From Saprospiraceae bacterium (GTDB lineage Bacteria > Bacteroidota > Bacteroidia > Chitinophagales > Saprospiraceae): a stretch of DNA of 64,000 nt. Of this stretch, positions 57,323-64,000 are shown one piece after another (within the stretch, counting starts at the first letter, position 1; each line of letters begins with the position of its first letter). The notes below the pieces were generated by a model, which ran no database searches, had not been told where the DNA came from, and saw only the letters and a program-made list of their open reading frames with translations. Location: NCBI GenBank assembly GCA_016714785.1, contig JADKCC010000034.1, forward strand, positions 1-64,000. Reading direction: 5' to 3'. The translations under genes were made by a program, and so were the position numbers.

Positions 57323-57970
57323 ATGAATCATACCAAAATGCAAATATCCATCATAGAAGATATAAAAGATATTGCGATGTCTATCCAAGCTTTGATCAAT
57401 ACACAGACAGACATGGAGTGTCAGCATGTTTTTCATAATGCTGAAGATGCCATAAAGTTTGTGCCCCATACCAATACGGAGATTGTCATTGTAGATATTG
57501 GCCTACCTCGTGCTAGTGGAATCGAAGCCATTATTACGCTTAAAGCGCAGTGTCCGCACATGTTGTTTTGTATGTTTACAGTATATGAAGATGATGAAAA
57601 AATATTTAAATCACTTCAAGCTGGAGCAAAAGGATACATCCTAAAAGGAGCATCAAAAGATAAAATTTTGGCTTCAATACGCGAATTGGTAGTGGGAGGC
57701 TCACCGATGAGTCCTTCTATAGCCCGGCGCATCATTGAAGTATTTAGCGATATGAAAGTGCAACCCTTACATGATCCGCTGCCTATCACCAAGAGGGAAT
57801 CGGATCTATTGCATCTATTGGCAAAGGGTCTGCTATACAAGGAAATAGCAGATCAGCTAAATATTACCGTCGGTACAGTAAAACAACATATCCATAAAAT
57901 CTACGAAAAACTACAAGTTTCTAATAAAACAGAAGCCATCAATAGATTAAATACCAATGGTAATCATTGA
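57323..57970 (+). CDS. NarL/LuxR-type response regulator
   Basis: A 215-residue regulator with a receiver domain (phospho-acceptor Asp58 in EIVIVDIGLPRASG; Lys in GYILKG) and a C-terminal LuxR helix-turn-helix (LPITKRESDLLHLLAKGL, YKEIADQLNITVGTVKQHIHKIYEKL). It starts 3 bp after the kinase stop. The target genes are not evident. Confidence 0.93.
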   Translation: MNHTKMQISIIEDIKDIAMSIQALINTQTDMECQHVFHNAEDAIKFVPHTNTEIVIVDIGLPRASGIEAIITLKAQCPHMLFCMFTVYEDDEKIFKSLQAGAKGYILKGASKDKILASIRELVVGGSPMSPSIARRIIEVFSDMKVQPLHDPLPITKRESDLLHLLAKGLLYKEIADQLNITVGTVKQHIHKIYEKLQVSNKTEAINRLNTNGNH

Positions 57971-58139
57971 TGGGTGAATAGGGTAGGTACTAGTTTTACT
58001 GGTCTCTTTATCAACAAATTGGAGGTTCAAAAGCTTTGCTTGAATGTCCAAGCCTCGTTCCTTGTCGAAAGTCTCTGATTACATTGTTAAAAAATTTGAA
58101 TAAAATAACATTGTGTCACTTAATTCTCATCTAAAACGA

Positions 58140-59005
58140 AATACTGCTATAAACAACGTAATATAGGGGCATAGCCCTGTAATCTTAAAAGCAAGGTGTA
58201 ATCTTAGATGTCAGGGCTACGCCCCTAATAATTCCCACATGATCTTTTTACAAAGATTTCAGGGCTAAAGCCGCTAAAAAATTGGTCTTTGATTTTTTTA
58301 TAAATATGTTAGAGCTAATGCTCTTTATGTTTTATGCATTTCTCCAAATTCCGACGATTAGAAGGTTCATTATTGGGACATAGTCCTATAATCTTTGTAA
58401 TATTACTGTAAACAACGTCGTATAGGGGCATAGCCCTGTAATCTTAAAATTTGGGTGTTGTTTTTATGTCAGGGCTACGCCCCTTTGAATCCGTTCATGA
58501 ACGTATTCTACAAAAATTTCAGGGCTACGCCCCTAATAATTCCCACATGATCTTTTTACAAAGATTTCAGGGCTAAACCCCTAAAAAAATGGTCTTTTAT
58601 AAATATGTTAGAGCTAATGCTCTTTATGTTTTATGCATTTCTCAAATTCGAGTTATCTAGTGGAGGGGCGTCTGCACAACTTCATAGGGGCAGCCCTTAA
58701 TCTTAAAATTTGGGTGTTGTTTTTATGTCAGGGCTACGCCCCTTTGAATCCGTTCATGAACGTATTCTACAAAGATGTCAGGGCTACGCCCCTAATAATT
58801 CCCACATGATCTTTTTACAAAGATTTCAGGGCTAAACCCCTAAAAAATTGGTCTTTGATTTTTTTATAAATATGTTAGAGCTAATGCTCTTTATGTTTTA
58901 TGCATTTCTCCAAATTCCGACGATTATCTAGTGCGAAATAGGGACGCAGTCCTATAATCTTTGTAACATTACTGTAAACAACGTCGTATAGGGGCATAGC
59001 CCCAA
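58140..59005. repeat. Array of palindromic repeats, three imperfect units of about 260-300 bp
   Basis: The short palindrome AGGGGCATAGCCCT (58165, 58424, shortened at 58686, 58990) and its partner TCAGGGCTACGCCCCT recur. Each unit also contains AGAGCTAATGCTCT and the phrase AATAATTCCCACATGATC. Units start about 259, 262 and 304 bp apart. Inverted copies within and between units could form cruciforms or long RNA hairpins. The array lies directly after the NarL regulator and before a truncated membrane-protein gene. There is no transposase; it resembles REP-like intergenic repeats. Confidence 0.8.
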
Positions 59006-59053
59006 ATTATCGATGATCGCAATTCTTATTTTGGGAGTATAGGATTTTCTTTT

Positions 59054-59495
59054 TTGGCTTCTTTTTTTTTGAATGCTATGTTAAGTCATAGATATCTTCA
59101 GATTGTAGATTTAATCTTTTTTTTATTGGGTTCATCATTGGCAATTTGCAGTTTATATTATCTGCTCAAAAACGAATTGCTAATAGTTGAAAACAAAAAT
59201 CTAAACATAATTTCGTTTTTTGGACTTCAACATAAAGAATTCTTCTTAACTGAACTCATTTCATACACAGTGAATCGACAAGCTTAACATTCGCAGACAA
59301 ACATTTTAGCTACCATAGAATCAAAATATTGGGAATTGCTGAAGATTCTGAAGATTTTATTCCACAAGACCTTGTAAATTATTACAGAGAACAGTTCCAA
59401 ACCAAGTTTAACTTCTATGCTCTAATGGTAATTGCTATTTCATTTATAGGTTTTGGAATATATTTGGTGTTAAAAACTTTGAAAATAGTTAGTTA
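59054..59495 (+). pseudogene. Truncated or frameshifted small membrane protein gene
   Basis: A frame with two N-terminal membrane helices (YLQIVDLIFFLLGSSLAICS) stops at 59285-59287. The +1-shifted frame continues SLTFADKHFSYHRIKILG and ends with a third helix and a stop near 59495. One base added near 59280 joins them. The upstream end runs into the palindromic array, so the N-terminus may be lost. Function unknown. Confidence 0.55.
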
Positions 59496-59546
59496 ATTTA
59501 CAAACTCACTTCAATAAAACATAACTACCTGAGCAAAAAAAATCAT

Positions 59547-59554
59547 TACCTTTG
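59547..59554 (+). promoter_or_regulatory. Bacteroidota -7 promoter element for the methyltransferase
   Basis: TACCTTTG, 31 bp before the ATG at 59585, matches TAnnTTTG and overlaps the TTG at 59552, which is therefore not the start. Confidence 0.55.
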
Positions 59555-59584
59555 AGCTTGAATACCAATGATAAATATAACATA

Positions 59585-60352
59585 ATGAGCACATATTTCG
59601 ATTCCAAATACATTGCTGCCCGCTACGAAAAAGGTCGTCCTTATTTTCATATGGAAACCATATTGACAATTAAAAATTATTTGGGGCTTCATACCAAATT
59701 TGAAAGGGCTTTGGATGTGGCTTGTGGCACGGGTCTGTCTACTAAGGCACTGTTGGAATTAGCAAATCAGATTGATGCCACCGATATTTCCGCTGAAATG
59801 CTCCATAATGCCTATCATCACGAACGCATTTCATACAAAAAGTCAGCAGCCGAAGATCTATTATTTGAACCCAATACTTTCGATATCATTACCGTGGCTT
59901 CGGGAATTCATTGGTTTGAAATTGACAAGTTTTTGATGGAAGCTCATCGGGTATTAAAAATAGGAAAATGGCTTGTAATCTATGATAGTTATTTTGATGG
60001 CAAAATGTTAGATAATGAAACGTTTGATGATTGGTATCCACAAATATATACTGATAAATTTCCGCCACCGAAACGAAACGACAGCTATAACTGGTCTAAT
60101 GAAAACCTTAGAATTAAAAACTTTGAGCTGGTAACCGAACAAAAATGCAACTACCATATTGAATTTACCCTTGACCAATTGGTTTTGTATTTAACCACTC
60201 AGAGCAATATTACAGCACAAGTTGAACAAGGAATCACAAGTTATGAAGCAGCCGAAATATGGTTGCACCAACAATTAGAACCTTTTTTTATCGGTGAAAG
60301 AAGCACGTTTCAATTTGGTGGATGGATCAAATATTTAAAAAATATAAATTAA
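59585..60352 (+). CDS. Class I SAM-dependent methyltransferase
   Basis: A 255-residue UbiE/methyltransferase-11-type protein. SAM motif I is LDVACGTGLST, the acidic residue at the end of strand 2 is in DATDISAEML, and the post-motif FDIITVASGIHWF follows. The substrate is unknown. ATG 59585 (MSTYFDSKY) is chosen because the upstream TTG lies on the promoter. Confidence 0.85.
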   Translation: MSTYFDSKYIAARYEKGRPYFHMETILTIKNYLGLHTKFERALDVACGTGLSTKALLELANQIDATDISAEMLHNAYHHERISYKKSAAEDLLFEPNTFDIITVASGIHWFEIDKFLMEAHRVLKIGKWLVIYDSYFDGKMLDNETFDDWYPQIYTDKFPPPKRNDSYNWSNENLRIKNFELVTEQKCNYHIEFTLDQLVLYLTTQSNITAQVEQGITSYEAAEIWLHQQLEPFFIGERSTFQFGGWIKYLKNIN

Positions 60353-60359
60353 TACGTCT

Positions 60360-60518
60360 ATGACATTCAGAATAGCAAGGCATACAACCGATTTGGAGGC
60401 AATAGAAATATTTTATACAAGTATTGTCGGATTACGAAAGTTGGGTGGTTTTCAAAACCATGATGGTTATGATGGTATCTTTTTAGGGCATCCGCATCAA
60501 GATTGGCATTTGGAATAA
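60360..60518 (+). pseudogene. N-terminal remnant of a VOC (glyoxalase-like) gene
   Basis: A 52-codon frame (TFRIARHTTDLEAIEIFYTS, then GLRKLGGFQNHDGYDGIFLG and DWHLE) matches the start of a vicinal-oxygen-chelate domain but stops just after the first beta-alpha half, where normal proteins continue for about 65 more residues. It begins 7 bp after the methyltransferase stop. Confidence 0.65.
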
Positions 60519-60646
60519 ATAAGGAAGCAAAAGACCCTCTAAATATTATATCAGTATTTTTGATCTTCTTTTTTATTTTCTTAAGCGGACAAATTTTATC
60601 GATTATTAAAATTGTAAAACTTACAAAAAAGAAACAAACTAATTGA
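60518..60646 (+). pseudogene. C-terminal membrane-protein remnant joined to the VOC remnant
   Basis: A frame beginning within the VOC stop codon reads NKEAKDPLNIISVFLIFFFI then a basic tail KLTKKKQTN, the end of an unrelated membrane protein. With the VOC start it forms a chimeric junction at about 60515, suggesting a deletion between two former genes. Confidence 0.4.
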
Positions 60647-60774
60647 TACACTGATATTAGTAGTTATAACCAGATGTTCAGCTAATTGCAAATTACATTT
60701 GCAATTACAATCCTTTACCTCATGATCCAAACAAATTTTCCACTCCACATATAACCACTATCCAATCCTTTTTG

Positions 60775-60782
60775 TACATTTG
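60775..60782 (+). promoter_or_regulatory. Bacteroidota -7 promoter element
   Basis: TACATTTG, 24 bp before the ATG at 60807, matches TAnnTTTG and overlaps an earlier in-frame ATG-like start region, which supports the 60807 start. Confidence 0.55.
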
Positions 60783-60806
60783 TATAACAACCAGATAAAA
60801 AATAAG

Positions 60807-61877
60807 ATGCAATTCATTTTTAGATATATTTCATTGGTGGTTTTAGTTTCCATACTTATATCTTGTAATGGACAAATTAAAACTGAAAAACCATCATTTG
60901 ATGCGGAGAAAGTGGCAGGTGTCAGTAAAGTTCCTATTCCTAATGAGGGATTTTCAAATGGTTTTGTGGATAAAGATGGTTCGCTTTGGTTCACGAGTAA
61001 TGGTGGTGGTATATTTCATTATGAAGGGGAAACATTTAAAAACTATACGGTGAATAATGGATTGAGTAGCAATCAAGTCTTTTGTATCGTTTCAGACCAT
61101 GAAAATAATCTTTGGTTTGGAACTCAAAACGGATTAACCAAATACAACCGAAAACAATTTGAACATATTTCTTTACCGTATCAAGATACCTCAGGTGTCT
61201 GGCTAGATAAAGTCTATCCTATGATAAATCCTAACGCTGTCCACTCATTAGCAACTGATGATAAGCATAATTTATGGATTGGAACTGCTGGTGGCGGCGC
61301 TTATCGCTACGATGGGAAAAACTTCAAATCCTATTTAACAGAAATCGGCCAAAAACAAGAGGATAGTTTGTACCACAATTGGATCCCATTTATAAGAAAG
61401 GATAACGATGGCAATATGTGGTTTGCTTCTATGACACACGGAGGCATTAATCGATTTGATGGTAAAGTATTTACACAATATTTGATAAAAGATGGATTGA
61501 GTGATAGCCAGGTAAGAACGATCTACTGCGACAAATCTGGAAAGATATGGATGGGCTTCAATGGAAATAGAAAAAGCGGATTGACGGTATATGACGGAAA
61601 CACATTTAAGACTTATTCACTTAATGACGGCCTTTGTAATCCGAGAATACGATCCATATACGAAGATAAAAATGGTAAGCTTTGGCTCGGAGCCAACTTG
61701 GGAAATTTATGTATATTTGATGGTCAACACTTTACTGAATTTAACCACAAAGGACAGTCGTTTTATGATGTCTTATTCATTATTGGAGATATGGAAGGCA
61801 ATATTTGGTTTGGTGGACCACAAGGATTATGGAAGTATGATGGGGGAAATGTCATAGACATGGCATCAAAGGAATGA
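60807..61877 (+). CDS. Reg_prop seven-bladed beta-propeller lipoprotein (first copy)
   Basis: A 356-residue lipoprotein (lipobox ILISC, Cys20). Seven Reg_prop blades are visible by their GxLWFGT-type cores: SLWFTS, NLWFGT, NLWIGT, NMWFAS, KIWMGF, KLWLGA, NIWFGG. In hybrid two-component sensors such propellers form the periplasmic sugar-sensing part in double copy, joined to a kinase. Here a single closed propeller stands alone, so it is probably a surface binding protein. A paralogue lies at 62.8 kb. Confidence 0.88.
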   Translation: MQFIFRYISLVVLVSILISCNGQIKTEKPSFDAEKVAGVSKVPIPNEGFSNGFVDKDGSLWFTSNGGGIFHYEGETFKNYTVNNGLSSNQVFCIVSDHENNLWFGTQNGLTKYNRKQFEHISLPYQDTSGVWLDKVYPMINPNAVHSLATDDKHNLWIGTAGGGAYRYDGKNFKSYLTEIGQKQEDSLYHNWIPFIRKDNDGNMWFASMTHGGINRFDGKVFTQYLIKDGLSDSQVRTIYCDKSGKIWMGFNGNRKSGLTVYDGNTFKTYSLNDGLCNPRIRSIYEDKNGKLWLGANLGNLCIFDGQHFTEFNHKGQSFYDVLFIIGDMEGNIWFGGPQGLWKYDGGNVIDMASKE

Positions 61878-61921
61878 TAGTATGACTTTATCAACCAACA
61901 CATACAAAAAGGAGATTAAAG

Positions 61922-62449
61922 ATGGCGAAACAAAAGCAAATAGATGTTTGGATTGATAAATTGACAAATAGTATCGTAAATACTATTTCAGGTGAGAGTT
62001 TTCCAACCAGCATCACCTTAGTAAAATTAGCTGAACTTAAATCCGTAACAAAAGCCAACGGATGGAATTTTAATTGGAAAGCAGAAGTAAAGAAAAATGA
62101 TCTACAAGTATATAAATTGACTACAAGGGATAATCCCACAATAATTCATGGCTTAGTAAGTCTGAAATTGGAAGAAGATCATGTTTTTGTTAGTATTATT
62201 GAAAATGCCCCATTTAACATCGGGAAAACTAAATTGTATAAAGGCGTTCCAGCGAATTTATTTGCATACGCTTGTAAAGTAAGTTGGGATTTCGGGAACC
62301 AAGGTGCTGTAGCTTTTGTTTCTAAAACTAGACTTTTAGAGCATTACGAGCAAAGCTTAGGTGCAGTTCACTTAGGTAACTCAAGGATGGTGATTTTACC
62401 AATGGATGCTCTAAATTTAATAAGGCGATATTTTCTAAATCAAAAATAA
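61922..62449 (+). CDS. GNAT-like protein, possible toxin or modifying enzyme
   Basis: A 175-residue protein. The second half (VPANLFAYACKVSWDFGNQG, FVSKTRLLEHYEQSLGAVHL, RMVILPMDALNLIRRYF) resembles the C-terminal half of GNAT acetyltransferases; the assignment is tentative. AAGGAG lies 8 bp before the ATG. It is followed after 7 bp by a 61-codon gene, so the pair is probably translated together. Confidence 0.65.
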   Translation: MAKQKQIDVWIDKLTNSIVNTISGESFPTSITLVKLAELKSVTKANGWNFNWKAEVKKNDLQVYKLTTRDNPTIIHGLVSLKLEEDHVFVSIIENAPFNIGKTKLYKGVPANLFAYACKVSWDFGNQGAVAFVSKTRLLEHYEQSLGAVHLGNSRMVILPMDALNLIRRYFLNQK

Positions 62450-62456
62450 AATAGAA

Positions 62457-62642
62457 ATGGATATAATTAAAGAACCGGAAGGAGTTGATTTTGTAGTCGA
62501 ACCAGTACAATTAACAAAAGCAGACAAAGATCTTATTTCAAAGGCTATTGCTCATTACAAAGTAACAGGTGAAAAGCTAAGTGTACCGCATCCTAAATCT
62601 AAAATATCCAAAATTATGAAGGATTTAATCACTAAGTCATAA
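62457..62642 (+). CDS. Small partner protein of the GNAT-like gene
   Basis: A 61-residue charged protein (MDIIKEPEGVDFVVEPVQL, then DKDLISKAIAHYK and SKISKIMKDLI). It begins 7 bp after the GNAT-like stop. Size and charge would suit an antitoxin or a small accessory subunit, but no family was recognised. Confidence 0.6.
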   Translation: MDIIKEPEGVDFVVEPVQLTKADKDLISKAIAHYKVTGEKLSVPHPKSKISKIMKDLITKS

Positions 62643-62813
62643 ACTGTTCAGTCTAAAACGATCACAAGCTTAAATGCATATTCCGCTCTATGAGTATGGC
62701 AAGTCACAACGCCTGTTTCTATTTTTTCCAGTTTTTATCTTTTTAGTCTAACCAAAGGAGTATTTTTGACAGCCATTAGTATATTCAAAGCTTAAACAAT
62801 TAAACAAATCCAA

Positions 62814-63863
62814 ATGAAAATTTTAATCTTCACATTACTGACGACTTTATCGTTTTCCTGCAAATCCCAAGAGCAGCAACCAGAAAATGTAAAAAGTAAC
62901 CTTCCAGCCGAACAGAAAGACACTACTCAAATCGGAGAATACGTAGTAGAAACATTTCAGGATTCAAAAGGAAATATTTGGTTTGGAACTTTAGACGAAG
63001 GCGCTGCAAAATATGACGGAAATAAGTTGGTTTATCTTACCATGGAAGATGGACTGCCGAGCAATAGAATTGTGCAAATCATAGAAGATAATTCTGGCGA
63101 TTTATGGTTCGGCACTGGTGAAGGTATATCGAAATACGATGGTAAAACATTTACAAACTACTCGGAAAAAGATGGATTGTGCAGTAATATGATTAGCAAT
63201 CTATTGATCGATAGCAAAGGAACATTTTGGATTGGAACTTGGGGCGGAGTTTGTACCTTTGACTATAGTCGATTTGAAAACTTCGAGATTCCTTACCCAG
63301 CAGTAGATACTTATATCAATCCTGATACTAAAAACTGGATAACTGTGATCATGGAAGATGCTAAAGGAAATATCTGGTTTGGGAGAGATGGCTGCGGAGC
63401 ATGTAAATATGATGGAAATTCGATGGTACATTTCACCACTAAAAAAGGTTTGAACTCAAATAATGTTCAGTCCATTGTGGAAGATACAAAAGGGAGCTTA
63501 TGGTTTGGGACCAGGGTAGGAGAAAAAGATAATTTGGACCCAAATAAACGACTTGGGTCAGGTGGATTAAACAAATACGATGGTAAAAAAGTCACGCACT
63601 TTCCTGAAATAAAAGGATTTAGCGAAAGTGATGTTTATTCCATTCACAGAGATATAACAAACGATTTATGGTTTAGCACAAGAAGTCACGGAGTGTACAA
63701 ACTTGTAAATAATGAATTCGTAAATTATACCGTTCCTCTTTCCACAATGAGTTTTTTGAAAGACAAAAAAGGGAATGTATGGTTGGGATGTGCCGGTGGT
63801 CTTTATAGAATCGCAGCTGATGGAAAGATAATGAATGTAACGAAAGACGGACCTTGGAACTGA
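62814..63863 (+). CDS. Reg_prop seven-bladed beta-propeller lipoprotein (second copy)
   Basis: A 349-residue lipoprotein (lipobox LSFSC, Cys16) with seven blades: NIWFGT, DLWFGT, TFWIGT, NIWFGR, SLWFGT, DLWFST, NVWLGC. It is paralogous to the 60.8 kb protein, also single-propeller and without kinase or other domains. Likely located on the outer membrane and binding an extracellular ligand, which is inference. Confidence 0.88.
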   Translation: MKILIFTLLTTLSFSCKSQEQQPENVKSNLPAEQKDTTQIGEYVVETFQDSKGNIWFGTLDEGAAKYDGNKLVYLTMEDGLPSNRIVQIIEDNSGDLWFGTGEGISKYDGKTFTNYSEKDGLCSNMISNLLIDSKGTFWIGTWGGVCTFDYSRFENFEIPYPAVDTYINPDTKNWITVIMEDAKGNIWFGRDGCGACKYDGNSMVHFTTKKGLNSNNVQSIVEDTKGSLWFGTRVGEKDNLDPNKRLGSGGLNKYDGKKVTHFPEIKGFSESDVYSIHRDITNDLWFSTRSHGVYKLVNNEFVNYTVPLSTMSFLKDKKGNVWLGCAGGLYRIAADGKIMNVTKDGPWN

Positions 63864-64000
63864 TGATAACTGATGGTAATGAATGGTTTAGAAGTCATAG
63901 AACTTGTGACTTCTTAGCGTTACTTCGACAATCTGCTTCATATAATATCTATAGTGTAATATTAAAAGAGAAGTAAATACTTGACAGTAATACCAATAGT

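Noticed and set aside
58140..59005. Insertion sequence
   Set aside because: No transposase frame; the repeats are short palindromes in tandem units.
60367..60651. 94-codon minus-strand frame
   Set aside because: It is antisense to the VOC and membrane-protein remnants, which explain the sequence better.

Overview
The window looks like a chromosomal segment of a low-GC Bacteroidota, most likely of the Saprospiria group. The evidence is direct: several large secreted proteins end in type IX secretion (T9SS) C-terminal domains (type A, and one type B / CHU_C 'gliding motility' form); there are SprB, PKD and HYR repeats, a TamL-type lipoprotein Omp85, TamB, and Reg_prop lipoproteins. Upstream regions repeatedly carry the Bacteroidota -7 promoter element TAnnTTTG. 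Taxonomic placement below phylum is inference.

Layout. 1-5.7 kb: two T9SS cargo proteins (a beta-helix/PKD protein cut by the window start and split by frameshifts, and a PKD protein). 5.76-6.08 kb: a 21-bp minisatellite. 6.2-12.4 kb (minus): rRNA methyltransferase RsmF, an SSS sodium symporter, a PIG-L deacetylase and a small NqrM-like membrane protein. 12.9-13.0 kb: tRNA-Arg(CCU) with its terminator. 13.1-26.2 kb: housekeeping genes (ribA, a YjbR protein, an FAD oxidoreductase, ddl, a sigma-54-type response regulator without a DNA-binding domain, a LOG protein, a queuosine-precursor transporter, a macrodomain, a flippase, prmC, an SpoU-type RNA methyltransferase, tamL). 26.7-31.7 kb: a giant HYR/dockerin-like T9SS protein. 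31.9-41.2 kb: photolyase, then a minus-strand cluster of a lipoprotein, an SprB-repeat protein with a CxxCH motif, riboflavin synthase, and a CHU_C protein. 41.5-43.0 kb: a decaying ArsR/SRPBCC cassette. 43.2-45.7 kb: an ECF sigma / membrane anti-sigma-like / outer-membrane protein trio. 46-55 kb: small exported proteins, TerC, TamB and a DUF937-OmpA protein. 55.3-58.0 kb: a four-gene operon with an unknown exported protein, a multi-pass membrane protein, a NarL-type kinase and a NarL-type regulator. 58.1-59.0 kb: an array of palindromic repeats flanked by gene remnants. 59.5-63.9 kb: a methyltransferase, VOC remnants, and two seven-bladed Reg_prop lipoproteins flanking a possible two-gene acetyltransferase-like module.

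A strong technical or biological theme is that at least eight genes are interrupted by single-nucleotide indels, mostly within or beside homopolymer runs (about 1180-1315, 2650, 19522, 28677, 33117, 34260, 53741, 59280). Correcting one base in each restores full-length conserved proteins, so most are probably sequencing or assembly errors. By contrast, the ArsR in-frame TAG and the internally deleted SRPBCC gene look like real decay. No CRISPR array, transposase, rRNA or phage module was seen.
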